A program made the position numbers and the translations under genes. A stretch of DNA of 64,000 nucleotides. Source: Maricurvus nonylphenolicus (GTDB taxonomy: Bacteria; Pseudomonadota; Gammaproteobacteria; Pseudomonadales; Cellvibrionaceae). This document shows positions 1 to 8,884 of the stretch, piece after piece. Numbering within the stretch: position 1 is the first letter of the stretch; every line of letters starts with the position of its first letter. The stretch lies in contig NZ_AP031498.1 of NCBI RefSeq assembly GCF_042854845.1, positions 2,852,001-2,916,000 on the forward strand, given 5' to 3'. The notes under the pieces are model-generated. The model searched no databases, had not been told where the DNA came from, and saw only the letters and a list, made by a program, of their open reading frames with translations.

Positions 1-595
1 ACACATAAGTCACAATTGGATGCTTGGCTACATCCTCCAAACTTAAGCTCGATACATGACACAATGGATGATCTTTAGGAACGATAATACAGCGATTCCA
101 ACGATAACAAGGCATCATCAACAGGTCGCTGAATAACTCCAGGGCCTCGGTGGCAATGGCGAAGTCGACGGTACCATCGGCAGCCATTTCAGAAATTTGC
201 ATTGGTGTTCCCTGATGCATATGCAGGGATACATCGGGGTATTCATTGATAAAGCTGCCAATAACCTTCGGCAACGCGTAGCGTGCTTGGGTATGTGTAG
301 TTGCCAGGGACAAGCTACCTTTCTTTTCATTGCTGAACTCTTGCGCAACCTGCTTGATGCTTTCTACTTTGCGCAATATTTCTCCGGCGGTTTTTAAGAT
401 CGCCTCACCAGCAGGGGTGATGCGCGTCAAATGTTTGCCGCTTCTGGAGAAAACCTCGACCCCTAACTCATCTTCCAATAACCGAATCTGCTTACTGATG
501 CCAGGCTGGGACGTGTACAGACTCTGCGCTGTGGCAGAGACATTCAAGTCGTGATGCGCGACTTCCCAGATATAACGCAGCTGTTGCAGTTTCAT
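1..595 (-). CDS. cysB: LysR-type regulator CysB (3' end cut by window edge)
   Basis: CysB is the master activator of cysteine biosynthesis and sulfate/thiosulfate assimilation, responding to N-acetylserine. Residues 1-60 form the winged helix-turn-helix starting MKLQQLRYIWEVAHHDLNVS. The effector pocket motif TTHTQARYALP lies at about 99-109, with Thr100, Thr102 and Gln103 in the positions that bind sulfate in characterised CysB. About 198 of the usual ~324 residues are present; the C-terminus lies beyond base 1. The ATG at 593-595 gives the canonical N-terminus. It is divergent from a TauE-type permease, and a CysI-type sulfite reductase lies at the other end of the window. The identification is strong because both the HTH and the sulfate-site signature match. 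Confidence 0.93.
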   Translation of the reverse strand, partial: MKLQQLRYIWEVAHHDLNVSATAQSLYTSQPGISKQIRLLEDELGVEVFSRSGKHLTRITPAGEAILKTAGEILRKVESIKQVAQEFSNEKKGSLSLATTHTQARYALPKVIGSFINEYPDVSLHMHQGTPMQISEMAADGTVDFAIATEALELFSDLLMMPCYRWNRCIIVPKDHPLCHVSSLSLEDVAKHPIVTYV

Positions 596-739
596 ATGCC
601 CTCCGAATGGCTGCACTACTGATTATAAAAATATACGAAAATATTCTTTTCCAGAATAGATAGAATTCAGTATATTTGCCAGCCAAATTTTACTTTTGAT
701 TCTGATAAAAACCGCTATCAATAACTTTAGCCTATATTC
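596..739. promoter_or_regulatory. Divergent cysB/permease intergenic region
   Basis: This 144-bp AT-rich stretch separates two divergent genes and must hold both promoters. Around 625-660 there are runs of A/T including ATATACGAAAATATTC, which is compatible with CysB autoregulatory sites, but such sites are too degenerate to assign by eye. No hairpin or terminator is seen. Confidence 0.3.
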
Positions 740-1516
740 ATGGAAATCTTGCTTTATATTTTAGCCGGGGCTGCCGTAGGGTTAGCTGTAGGAATTACCG
801 GTGTTGGTGGCGGCTCCCTGATGACCCCCCTGCTCATCTTATTCGGATTTCCATACCATATCGCCATTGGTACCGATTTGATGTATGCCGCCATCACCAA
901 GGCCGGCGGCGTTGTTGCCCACAAGCGCCAAGGCACTATTCGTTGGCAACTGGTAATACTGTTAGCGGCAGGAAGTATTCCCGCTGCACTATTAACTGCA
1001 TTTTTATTGGATCAAGTCTTTACCGATGCCCATGATTACGGCCCCCTGTTAACCACCAGCCTGGGGATTATGCTGATTCTAACCTCTGCAGTACTGCTGT
1101 TTAAAAGCCGCATGACTGAGCAGGTGCACACAAAGCCCCCTTCCTGGGCACAACGCCACGCCAAGCCCATAACCGTCATAATGGGCTTTATACTAGGCAC
1201 ACTGGTAACACTGAGCTCCGTCGGTGCCGGCGCCATTTGTGCAGCCATATTATTGGTACTCTACCCTCGCCTTCCAGCTTTGCACGTAGTAGGTACAGAT
1301 ATCGCTCACGCCGTACCGCTGACACTGATTGCCGGCCTGGGTCATATGATCTTTTTGGGGAATGTCGACTTCAGCCTATTGGCTTGCCTGCTTATCGGTT
1401 CGCTACCAGCGATCCATGTGGGAACAAGACTAGGAGCCAAGCTGCCCAATCAAGTGTTACAGCCTATTCTTGCCAGCATTTTGATGATTCTGGGAATTAA
1501 GTTCGCGCTTTTCTAG
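740..1516 (+). CDS. TauE/SafE (TSUP) family membrane permease
   Basis: This 258-aa integral membrane protein has about eight hydrophobic segments and the family's early motif GITGVGGGSLMTPLL near residues 20-34, plus a second half-repeat with TLSSVGAGAICAAIL near 155-170. TSUP proteins are thought to export sulfite, sulfoacetate or other small sulfur anions across the inner membrane. Divergent placement from cysB suggests a role linked to sulfur assimilation, which is inference from context. The ATG at 740 lacks a clear Shine-Dalgarno but is the only start consistent with the first membrane helix. The substrate cannot be told from sequence. Confidence 0.85.
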   Translation: MEILLYILAGAAVGLAVGITGVGGGSLMTPLLILFGFPYHIAIGTDLMYAAITKAGGVVAHKRQGTIRWQLVILLAAGSIPAALLTAFLLDQVFTDAHDYGPLLTTSLGIMLILTSAVLLFKSRMTEQVHTKPPSWAQRHAKPITVIMGFILGTLVTLSSVGAGAICAAILLVLYPRLPALHVVGTDIAHAVPLTLIAGLGHMIFLGNVDFSLLACLLIGSLPAIHVGTRLGAKLPNQVLQPILASILMILGIKFALF

Positions 1517-1538
1517 ACAAACAGGAAAGGCAAGGATA

Positions 1539-2069
1539 TTAGCGGAGTGTCGCACCACCGAGGTTGCCGGTGCGGCCATGCAGCTTCTGCGGATCCATCA
1601 TTGGCACCATATATACCGGCACCTTGGATAACTGTAAAACTTTACTGGTGACAGAGCCAATTACATTGCCATCGAGCGCCTGAGCACCGTGACTCCCCAT
1701 GACAATCAGGTCTGCCTGCTGTTCACGCGACTCCCTCAAGATAATCTCTGCCGGCTTACCCTGAAGCACCCTAATCGCCGCTATTCGGGCAATATCCTTG
1801 TCTGACTCCATATATTGATCGGCTAGTGCCTCAAGAATTTTGTGCTTGATATTGGTGAGCATGCCAGAGGACCCTGACTCACCAAAGGGGTTGTCCTGGG
1901 GATCTTCCAGATAGGTTTCCACGACAGCCTGAGCAAAGCTACTAAGTGGCTCTACCGCGTGCACCACAACTATTGAAGCGTTACAGTTCTTCGCCAGTTC
2001 AGTGACGTGCTGCAGGGTATAGTCAGTAAAGGGACCCAAATCCGTAGCGAACAGAATATTGTTAATCAT
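1539..2069 (-). CDS. Universal stress protein, UspA family
   Basis: This is a single-domain Usp of 176 aa, slightly longer than the ~145-aa core because of an insertion around residues 48-75 and a C-terminal extension. The N-terminal strand INNILFATDLGPFTDYTL and the ATP-binding signature GSHGAQALDGNVIGSVTSKV near 125-145 (G-2x-G-9x-G-S pattern) are present, so it is probably a nucleotide-binding Usp. It is soluble. It converges on the TSUP permease with a 22-bp gap. The exact stress trigger cannot be inferred. Confidence 0.88.
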   Translation of the reverse strand: MINNILFATDLGPFTDYTLQHVTELAKNCNASIVVVHAVEPLSSFAQAVVETYLEDPQDNPFGESGSSGMLTNIKHKILEALADQYMESDKDIARIAAIRVLQGKPAEIILRESREQQADLIVMGSHGAQALDGNVIGSVTSKVLQLSKVPVYMVPMMDPQKLHGRTGNLGGATLR

Positions 2070-2197
2070 GCCTCCCCCTGATCTCTCTCGGAAGCAGGTG
2101 TTACTTTTGACTAAATGTTAGTCTCCATTAACTGAAAGAATAGCAGGATATGGGGATTTACCAGTTTGTATAAACAAAAAGTCTATTCTGGCCAGCA

Positions 2198-3124
2198 TTA
2201 AGAATCAGAGACTATAGACTCATTAGCAGAGGGCTCATTGGCCACACCGTGGGGAACATGACCGGTCGCGACATGCTCGCGCGCTGAATGGCAGTGCCCA
2301 GGCTGATCATCGAAGAATACGTCAGCCCCATAGGCACGTAGGAACTCGCCCTTATCCAAACCACCGAGAAACAGCGACTCATCGATACGAATATTCCAGG
2401 CTCTTAGCGTTAATATCACCCTTTCATGGGCAGGAGCAGACCGTGCAGTAACCAGTGCTGTGCGTATGGGGGCATCCTCTTCACTAAACTCCGCCTGAAG
2501 CCCCTGCAAAGCAGACAGAAAGGCTTTAAATGGCCCGCCACTTAACGGCTTTTTAGCCGCCGCACGCTCACTGGCAGTAAAGGCCTCAAGGCCTTGCGAC
2601 TTGTAGATCTTCTCAGCCTCATCGGAGAACAGCACGGCATCGCCATCAAAGGCAAAGCGCAACTGATCACCGTGATCACTTTCACTGTTGGAAGCCATCA
2701 GTGTTGCAGCCGCAACACCATGATCGAGTGCATTTCTAACATCATCGGCATCTGTCGAAAGAAACAGGTGAGAGCCAAAGGCATTGATATAGCGATATGG
2801 ACTTTCACCACCACAAAACGCAGCACGGGTTATATTTAAGCCGTAGTGTTCAATGGAATTAAAGACACGCAACCCGGTATCAGCACTGTTACGCGACAGC
2901 AAAATCACCTCGACTCGCGGAGCACCTAAGCGCTCATTAAGGCGCAATAACTTTTGCACCATCGGGAAGGCATCGCCCGGCTGAAGAACGTCATTTTCAT
3001 GGTCGATCTGATATTGAGAATAGGCATCCAGGCCGTTTTCGATAAATACCTGATGGCTATCGTCCAAATTAAATAATGCCCGAGATGATATTGCTATCAC
3101 CAACTTATTATTTAAGTCCGCCAT
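2198..3124 (-). CDS. Cytosolic 5'-nucleotidase (NT5C1-like)
   Basis: The 308-aa protein resembles the 5'-nucleotidase family PF06189, which dephosphorylates nucleoside 5'-monophosphates. Characteristic segments are LVIAISSRALFNLDDSH at the N-terminus, VILLSRNSADTGLRVFNSI near 75-95, and FAFDGDAVLFSDEAE near 157-171, the HAD-like acidic motif shared with mammalian NT5C1A. GGLDKGEFLRAYGADVFFDDQ lies toward the C-terminus. It is transcribed away from the quinone oxidoreductase stop with a 31-bp gap and may share its transcript. It is presumably cytoplasmic, as no signal peptide is seen. Confidence 0.85.
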   Translation of the reverse strand: MADLNNKLVIAISSRALFNLDDSHQVFIENGLDAYSQYQIDHENDVLQPGDAFPMVQKLLRLNERLGAPRVEVILLSRNSADTGLRVFNSIEHYGLNITRAAFCGGESPYRYINAFGSHLFLSTDADDVRNALDHGVAAATLMASNSESDHGDQLRFAFDGDAVLFSDEAEKIYKSQGLEAFTASERAAAKKPLSGGPFKAFLSALQGLQAEFSEEDAPIRTALVTARSAPAHERVILTLRAWNIRIDESLFLGGLDKGEFLRAYGADVFFDDQPGHCHSAREHVATGHVPHGVANEPSANESIVSDS

Positions 3125-3155
3125 AATTCCCCCATTCTCAACCCAAGCATGCCCC

Positions 3156-4133
3156 TTAAGGAAGCAGTATTGAAGAACCTGTCGTTAAACGCTGAGCCAA
3201 ATCATCCTGAGCCTTGGCCGCATCCTTTAACCCATAACGTTGATTAATGCTGACTTTTACATGGCCTTCACGAATCGCCGCAAACAACAGGCCTGACAAT
3301 TCTAACATTTCCGCCCTGTCTTCAATATAGTCCGCCAGACCGGGGCGTGTCATAAACACCGAGCCTTTTTGCAGCAGAGTTAACGGCGCAATAGCCTCCA
3401 CGGGACCCGAAGCATTACCAAAACTCACAAACAAACCGCGCTTGGCAAGGGAATTTAGTGACGCTTCACAGGTAGCTGCACCCACGGAATCAAACACCAC
3501 CTCGACACCTTTTCCGCCCGTTAGACGGCGCACCTCTTCGGCAACATCCTGCTGATCATAAAGAATGGTCTCATCACAACCATTAGCCTTAGCCAGCACC
3601 GCTTTTTCTTCACTCCCCACAGTACCTATTACATAGGCACCAAGATGTTTTGCCCACTGGCTGAGTAAAGTGCCTACTCCCCCTGCTGCTGCCTGAATCA
3701 GGATATTTGCGCCAGCTTGCAGCGGAGCCGTTTTGTAGAGCAAATAAGCTGCTGTCAGGCCCTTCAATAGCACTGCTGCAGCAGTTTCATCGTCAATATC
3801 ATCAGGCACTGGGATCAAACAGTTCTCAGCTACAATGTGCGCCTCAGCATAGCTCCCCAGGCCACCTTTGCAGTAGGCCACTCGATCTCCAGCTGAAAAT
3901 TGAGAAACACCACTACCGACAGCCTCAACCACACCTGCTGCCTCAATACCCAGCCTGCCGGGTAATGTCATCGGATAAAGGCCTTGGCGGAAATAGATAT
4001 CGATAAAATTAATACCTATTGCCGTATGTCGCACCAGCACATCATTCGCGCCCAACTCCGGCAAGTCGACATCCTGCCACTGTAAAACGTCTGAACCACC
4101 ATGCTGATGAATAACAAAACCTTTGCTTTTCAT
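3156..4133 (-). CDS. NADPH:quinone oxidoreductase (MDR superfamily)
   Basis: A 325-aa zinc-independent medium-chain dehydrogenase of the QorA type, the usual length for the family. It has the GroES-like half with VLVRHTAIGINFIDIYFRQG near 30-50, the quinone oxidoreductase signature region, and the dinucleotide-binding motif ILIQAAAGGVGTLLSQ near 140-155 followed by IGTVGSEEKAVLAKANGCDE. It should reduce quinones or small enones with NADPH in the cytoplasm. The C-terminal RLTTGSSILLP is typical. It is a monocistronic or two-gene unit with the downstream 5'-nucleotidase. Confidence 0.9.
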   Translation of the reverse strand: MKSKGFVIHQHGGSDVLQWQDVDLPELGANDVLVRHTAIGINFIDIYFRQGLYPMTLPGRLGIEAAGVVEAVGSGVSQFSAGDRVAYCKGGLGSYAEAHIVAENCLIPVPDDIDDETAAAVLLKGLTAAYLLYKTAPLQAGANILIQAAAGGVGTLLSQWAKHLGAYVIGTVGSEEKAVLAKANGCDETILYDQQDVAEEVRRLTGGKGVEVVFDSVGAATCEASLNSLAKRGLFVSFGNASGPVEAIAPLTLLQKGSVFMTRPGLADYIEDRAEMLELSGLLFAAIREGHVKVSINQRYGLKDAAKAQDDLAQRLTTGSSILLP

Positions 4134-4244
4134 TTTTACCCCTATCTAATTACGTAAAGCGAGCTTGGCGATCATAGCCTACACTGAATGTTATGATTTA
4201 ATAACAGCTGAGCCACTCAGCCTGGCAATACAGATGTAAATACC

Positions 4245-4496
4245 ATGAAGCAGCAACTGTTAAGTTATGCCAGCGATCTCGCCGCACTTCTCACTAATCG
4301 CCCTATTGCCCTGACCCTACTGACACTCTTACTGTATAAAATTTATAGCCTGGCGCCAGAAACGCTGCTATACAGCCTTGCCATACTACTATTGAGCTCA
4401 CTGTGTGCAGCTCGCTGGGTGCTCCACTATATCGCCCAAAAACACATAGAATACGCTGAGACTTACCAGGCGATTAAACGCGATAAACCTCAATGA
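4245..4496 (+). CDS. Small predicted membrane protein, unrecognised
   Basis: An 83-aa ORF with two hydrophobic stretches, roughly residues 19-35 and 41-60, ending in a charged tail (YQAIKRDKPQ). It sits between divergent qor and the convergent alanine symporter and is the only sizeable ORF there. There is no strong Shine-Dalgarno in front of the ATG, so translation is uncertain. It matches no family I recognise. The topology and the fit to the available gap make it plausible as a real gene. Confidence 0.5.
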   Translation: MKQQLLSYASDLAALLTNRPIALTLLTLLLYKIYSLAPETLLYSLAILLLSSLCAARWVLHYIAQKHIEYAETYQAIKRDKPQ

Positions 4497-4522
4497 CAAT
4501 CGGATCTCTATAGCTATTTGCT

Positions 4523-5875
4523 TCAGGCCTTCTGACTTTCAAAATAATCGCGCGTTAACTTAGCAACTACGCCCGACAATAATAAAAGCGCCAACAGATT
4601 GGGAACAGCCATAAGTCCATTCAGGATATCTGCAACCGTCCACACCAGCAAAACCTCACTGGTGGCACCAAACCAAATTACGGCGACCCAAATAATTCGA
4701 AATGGATAAACCACTTTAGGTCCCAACAGATACTGGGCGCAACGCTCGCTGTAGTAGCTCCACCCCAGGATGGTGGTAAATGCAAATATCGCCAGGCCAA
4801 CAGCTACTATTTCATCACCAAAGGAAAACACACTGGAAAAAGCCGCTTTGGTCATGGCCACATTAATGGCTTCACCTTGCCAGGCACCACTGACAACAAT
4901 ACACAAACCGGTAATGGTGCAGATAATTAAGGTATCGATAAAAGTACCCAACATCGCAACTGTTCCCTGGCGCACAGGATTATTCGTTGCGGCAGCGGCA
5001 TGGGCAATAGGTGCACTACCCAACCCTGCCTCGTTGGAAAACACTCCACGCGCAACACCAAACTGAATCGCCAGCATAATGCCTACACCGGCAGCACCGC
5101 CACCAACAGCTTGCGGATTAAACGCACCAATAACAATGGTCGCAAGGGCATCGGGGATAGCCTGAATATTGGCAACAATTACCGTCAAGCCTACTAGCAA
5201 ATACAGTAACGCCATAATCGGCACCAAAAAGCTGGCCACCTCTGAAATGCGCTTAATGCCACCCAACAGCACCAAGGCCGTCATCGCCATAATCACCAGA
5301 GCTGTTGTTTCTTGTGCAATATCAAAAGAGCCTGCCAAAGCATCGGCAACGGAATTGGCCTGCACACCGTTACCAATACCAAAACCGGCCAAAGCGCCGA
5401 AGAATGCAAACGCTACAGCCAGCCAACGCCAATTACGTCCTAAGCCGTTACGAATGTAATACATCGGGCCGCCGACATAATGTCCATTGGTATCTGTCTC
5501 GCGATAGTGGACAGCACAAACGCCTTCAGCATATTTAGTTGCCATACCGACCAGAGCGCTACACCACATCCAAAATAATGCTCCGGGCCCACCCAACGTA
5601 ATCGCCGTTGCAACACCGGCAATATTACCCGTTCCGATCGTGGCAGAAAGTGATGTCATCAACGCTGCAAATGGCGAAATCTCACCTTCGCCCTGGGCTT
5701 TTGTACCAGAAAAAAGCTGACGAAAACCATAGCCGATATTGCGCAGCGGCATGGCTCGCAAACGAATCATTAAGAACAGCCCGGTTCCCAAAATCAGTGG
5801 CAACAAAAAGAAAGGCCCCCAAATAATGCCGCTGATTCCCCCTAATTGTTCTTCAAGTGCAACAAGCATTTCCAT
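4523..5875 (-). CDS. Sodium:alanine/glycine symporter (AGCS family)
   Basis: This 450-aa inner-membrane protein has about eleven hydrophobic helices. Motifs include ISPFAALMTSLSATIGTGNIAGVATAITLGG (core cut here: SLSATIGTGNIAGVATA, near 65-95), GGPMYYIRNGLG near 135, and GVARGVFSNEAGLGSAPIAHA near 270-290, all diagnostic of AGCS carriers that import alanine or glycine with Na+. The length is normal. It is 29 bp downstream of the PLP-enzyme gene on the same strand, so the two probably share a transcript devoted to small amino acid use. Confidence 0.92.
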   Translation of the reverse strand: MEMLVALEEQLGGISGIIWGPFFLLPLILGTGLFLMIRLRAMPLRNIGYGFRQLFSGTKAQGEGEISPFAALMTSLSATIGTGNIAGVATAITLGGPGALFWMWCSALVGMATKYAEGVCAVHYRETDTNGHYVGGPMYYIRNGLGRNWRWLAVAFAFFGALAGFGIGNGVQANSVADALAGSFDIAQETTALVIMAMTALVLLGGIKRISEVASFLVPIMALLYLLVGLTVIVANIQAIPDALATIVIGAFNPQAVGGGAAGVGIMLAIQFGVARGVFSNEAGLGSAPIAHAAAATNNPVRQGTVAMLGTFIDTLIICTITGLCIVVSGAWQGEAINVAMTKAAFSSVFSFGDEIVAVGLAIFAFTTILGWSYYSERCAQYLLGPKVVYPFRIIWVAVIWFGATSEVLLVWTVADILNGLMAVPNLLALLLLSGVVAKLTRDYFESQKA

Positions 5876-5904
5876 CTATATTTTCCCCAAGTTTTTCTTG
5901 TTAT

Positions 5905-6915
5905 TTATTGTTGGAAGAATTGATCCCGCTGCGGAAACACCCCAAAGATACCCCCGGTATGAACAAAGACAACATCAGAACAATGATTATATTTTCCCGC
6001 TTTAATATCAGACACTAAACCGTAAAACGCTTTACCGGTATATACAGGATCTAACACCAAACCCTCTTCGCGAGCCAACCACTGAATGCAATCGAACACC
6101 GCTTTATCAGCTTTGGCATAACCCGGGCCAATATAGTTATCGTTTACCTGTATATCCAACACCGCTAGATCAATATCCAAACCATAGCGTTTTTTCCAAC
6201 CACTAAGATCGTGCATGACTTTGGTTTGGAAATAATGTTCATCGTCACACACAGCCATACCCACAACAGCGGCCCCAAGCTGATACAAGAAAGCTCCGGC
6301 AGTTAAACCTGCCTGTGTACCGCCTGATCCCGTCGCAACAACAATGTGAGAGGGTTGAATGTTATGCAACTCAAAATCACGACGCAGCTCCTTGCAGGCA
6401 TTCACATAACCCCACACACCGATATCATCACTTGCCCCAGTGGGAATCACAAATGGCTTTAAGCCTTTAGCTCGGTATTGCTCAGCGGTCTCTTGCAATA
6501 ATTGTTCAAGGTTGTTTGCATAATAACCAGGTCTGTAAGTGCTAATCTCAGCTCCAGCAAGTTGGTCTAAAAGTAAGTTACCATCAGCAACTGAATCGGG
6601 CTCCCCACGCAAAACAAGATGTACTTTGAGCCCAAGCTGGGCACCCAACAAAGCGGTAGCACGGCAGTGATTGGACTGTAATCCGCCACAGGTAATAAGG
6701 ACATTAGCGCCCTCTTCTTGTGCCTGGGCCAAGGTAAATTCCAACTTGCGAACCTTATTGCCACTGAGCAGACTGCCGGTTAAGTCATCTCGCTTTACCC
6801 AGATAGTCGGCCCCTGCAAAGCAGTGGTTACGCGAGACAATTTCTGTAATGGCGTAGGCGTTTGCGCTAACGTAAGGCGCTTGGGATAGGTAATTAACGA
6901 TTCCTGGATTGACAT
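5905..6915 (-). CDS. PLP-dependent D-cysteine desulfhydrase / ACC deaminase family enzyme
   Basis: A 336-aa fold-type II PLP enzyme. The PLP lysine lies in SGNKVRKLEFTLAQA (about residues 50-65), preceded by WVKRDDLTGSLLSGNK. GGLQSNHCRATALLGAQLG near 78-96 is the SNHxR substrate region, VATGSGGTQAGL near 190 is the phosphate loop, and the C-terminal LDPVYTGKAFYGL is characteristic. Family members break down D-cysteine to pyruvate, ammonia and H2S or deaminate 1-aminocyclopropane-1-carboxylate; I cannot decide which from the residues visible. Linkage to an AGCS symporter fits amino acid catabolism. Confidence 0.85.
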   Translation of the reverse strand: MSIQESLITYPKRLTLAQTPTPLQKLSRVTTALQGPTIWVKRDDLTGSLLSGNKVRKLEFTLAQAQEEGANVLITCGGLQSNHCRATALLGAQLGLKVHLVLRGEPDSVADGNLLLDQLAGAEISTYRPGYYANNLEQLLQETAEQYRAKGLKPFVIPTGASDDIGVWGYVNACKELRRDFELHNIQPSHIVVATGSGGTQAGLTAGAFLYQLGAAVVGMAVCDDEHYFQTKVMHDLSGWKKRYGLDIDLAVLDIQVNDNYIGPGYAKADKAVFDCIQWLAREEGLVLDPVYTGKAFYGLVSDIKAGKYNHCSDVVFVHTGGIFGVFPQRDQFFQQ

Positions 6916-6961
6916 GATCTGCTGAGTCCTTCTACAGGCTGAAACAAGAAAAGTTCAGGCA

Positions 6962-6996
6962 AAAAAAAGCGGTCAACTGAGGACCGGCTTTTTAAG
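6962..6996 (-). terminator. Terminator downstream of yajC
   Basis: On the minus strand, a GC-rich stem (GGACC against GGTC, plus the next GC pair with one bulged base) is followed by a T-tract. A-run and T-run flank both sides, so it can act in both orientations. It separates yajC from the desulfhydrase gene. Confidence 0.65.
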
Positions 6997-7016
6997 GGAT
7001 ACTGCTCATCCATCGT

Positions 7017-7349
7017 TTAGATAGACTTAATAGTACCTTTGGGCAATACCGCATGCAGTGCAACTTTCTGGAACTTCAGTTCAACGCTATTACCGGTTTC
7101 CAAAACAAGGTAATCACCCTCAACACGAATAACCTTACCCAGCATACCGCTATTCATCACGACCTCATCACCTTTGGATACCGCATCAACCAGTTCCTGA
7201 TGTTCTTTTTGGCGCTTACGCTGCGGACGAATAATAAACAGGTACATAAAGATGAACAGACCACCGAACATAATCAGGGTCATCATTGGGTTACCTTGTG
7301 GTGCTGGAGCCTGGGTTTGAGCCATGGCTGCAGGAATGAAAAACTCCAT
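7017..7349 (-). CDS. yajC: Sec translocon accessory protein YajC
   Basis: YajC is a small inner-membrane subunit associated with SecDF and the Sec translocon. The 110-aa product shows the family plan: a short N-terminus FFIPAAMAQ, one membrane helix MMTLIMFGGLFIFMYLFII near residues 22-42, the RPQRKRQKEHQEL motif, and a soluble domain with KGDEVVMNSGMLGKV. The ATG at 7349 is preceded by AGAGGT at suitable spacing. It is unusual that no tgt, queA, secD or secF is adjacent; the gene stands alone between two terminators. Confidence 0.92.
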   Translation of the reverse strand: MEFFIPAAMAQTQAPAPQGNPMMTLIMFGGLFIFMYLFIIRPQRKRQKEHQELVDAVSKGDEVVMNSGMLGKVIRVEGDYLVLETGNSVELKFQKVALHAVLPKGTIKSI

Positions 7350-7401
7350 TCAAATTACCTCTTATTTAAAGACTGTAAGGTTCAATTCTTGAGAACGGCT
7401 A

Positions 7402-7430
7402 ACTCTACCCTTTTTGTTATAAGCAGGCAA
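7402..7430 (-). promoter_or_regulatory. Predicted sigma70-type promoter of yajC
   Basis: On the minus strand, TTGCCT at 7430-7425 and TAGAGT at 7407-7402 are separated by exactly 17 bp. This places the start point about 45-50 bases upstream of the yajC ATG and is consistent with yajC being an independent unit. Confidence 0.4.
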
Positions 7431-7451
7431 TGGCACGTTACATAGGTAAAC

Positions 7452-7486
7452 AGAAGAAAGCCCCGCCAGGCAAGGCCTGACAGGGC
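7452..7486 (-). terminator. Rho-independent terminator of the AraC-type gene
   Basis: The minus strand shows a 12-bp stem (GCCCTGTCAGGC with GCCTGGCGGGGC, two G-U pairs), a 3-nt loop, then TTTCTTC. It lies 26 bp downstream of the regulator's stop codon. Confidence 0.75.
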
Positions 7487-7511
7487 GTTATAGCGTTAAT
7501 TCTGACTGCGT

Positions 7512-8513
7512 TTAGGCGTAATCGCGGAACAGCTTTCTAAATGTACTCGGCGATAAACCGGTCCAACGTTTAAAGGCGTTGGTGAAGCTGGTGCGATCAG
7601 AGAAATCGAGGGAGGCAGAGATACTGTCAATGCTCATATTTTGCTCAATCAGACAATAGATTGAGTGATGGAAGCGCACCTGGTCGCGCAATTGAGCAAA
7701 ACTAATACACTGTTGCTGTAAGCGTCGCTGCAGGGTTCGCTTGGATAAGTTTAATTCCTCGGCAATATAATCTATCGCCAGAGAGGACTTACCTATGCGT
7801 CGCTCCAGAACTTCCACAACACGACCCGGTATGCCGTAAACTTCTGGCAGACGCGCCTGCTGCACGTATTCATCGAAGGTTTTTACACCTGCAGTTGCAA
7901 AGGCTGGGGGAAGCTTGGCTTCTTCTACACCATGCAATCTTTGTAATTCCGTCATTTTGGCCACTCCTTTTGCCATAAGCTCAGCCGTTTCTATATCGAT
8001 AGATGAGAAGGCATTTTGCTTAGGGGTCGACGAGACAAATGATAATACACCGTAAAACTGCCCAGAAACAACAATGGGCACGCCTATATAAGCGTAGACG
8101 TCTTTTCCATTGTAGCCAACTTCTGAGGAATGGGTACTTTTACATTCAATTGTTGCGACGGAGATTTGATTTTCCACTATCGACCTGGTCCATGGCAAAA
8201 GCCTGGCTACATCTTTTTCTTGTTCCCTTAGTTCTTGATTCCCTTCACTTTTTATTAGTGCCATTGTCTTGTGCTGACCACTGGAAGACAACTTCAAAAA
8301 CTCGGCATTATCTAGCTGAAAAAAAGCACAGCCCGCCTCCAGATAGGCAAGGATATGCTTGCGGCTGTCGGCATACGAATCAATTAACAGCCCATGCAGA
8401 TAATGTAGCCTGTCGGCAAAGCTATCAAAATTATATTGAGCAGCTACCTCTTCAATACCCGAATCTACTGCCGGGTCATTTTGATCGTGTATTGACGGTA
8501 ATCTTTTCGCCAT
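7512..8513 (-). CDS. GAF-domain AraC/XylS-family transcriptional regulator
   Basis: A 333-aa regulator. Residues about 30-190 look like a GAF sensor: a conserved core AYIGVPIVVSGQFYGVLSFVS near 140-160 and a following helix DIETAELMAKGVAKM. Residues about 235-333 form the double helix-turn-helix, with LNLSKRTLQRRLQQQCISFA and DFSDRTSFTNAFKRWTGLSP as the two recognition regions. The GAF ligand is unknown. The gene is flanked downstream by its own terminator and upstream by a 370-bp gene-free stretch, so it is probably monocistronic and perhaps autoregulated. Confidence 0.88.
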   Translation of the reverse strand: MAKRLPSIHDQNDPAVDSGIEEVAAQYNFDSFADRLHYLHGLLIDSYADSRKHILAYLEAGCAFFQLDNAEFLKLSSSGQHKTMALIKSEGNQELREQEKDVARLLPWTRSIVENQISVATIECKSTHSSEVGYNGKDVYAYIGVPIVVSGQFYGVLSFVSSTPKQNAFSSIDIETAELMAKGVAKMTELQRLHGVEEAKLPPAFATAGVKTFDEYVQQARLPEVYGIPGRVVEVLERRIGKSSLAIDYIAEELNLSKRTLQRRLQQQCISFAQLRDQVRFHHSIYCLIEQNMSIDSISASLDFSDRTSFTNAFKRWTGLSPSTFRKLFRDYA

Positions 8514-8884
8514 AGAGTTCTACTCGGCACCTTTGACTTTTATCACTCCCAGCTATAGGAGTTAACTATCCGATTTGCTTACAGTTTTACTGATTTTTTA
8601 CTGTATTTTCGGAAAGCCTAACGTATGCCTAATAAGGTTTGATAACTAGTCTCAATCGCGCCAGCATGTTGCTTTTGATGACAATAGTTGCAATTTATTA
8701 AGTCGCTCATACCTATAATTGAATCAGGTGTAAGGCGCAGTAAATTATTATTGTTAGTTTTCAGTAGCTTAGAGACCAAATCGGCCAGCTCTCCTTCAAT
8801 CAGGATTATAACTATAAGTTATAAGATTTCCAGATGCATAATGTGAAGTGTGGCACGTTAGCGACGTGCCACAGGCTGATTTGA
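8514..8884. other. Gene-free interval with two inverted repeats
   Basis: No ORF with a convincing start is seen on either strand. Two perfect inverted repeats are visible: TTATAACT and AGTTATAA separated by 3 nt at 8806-8824, and a 10-bp stem (TGTGGCACGT) with a 5-nt loop at 8849-8873. The second is 12 bp past the bcp stop and may act as a weak terminator or mRNA 3' stabiliser, as no T-tract follows on the minus strand. The promoter of the AraC-type gene should lie toward 8530-8600. Confidence 0.45.
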
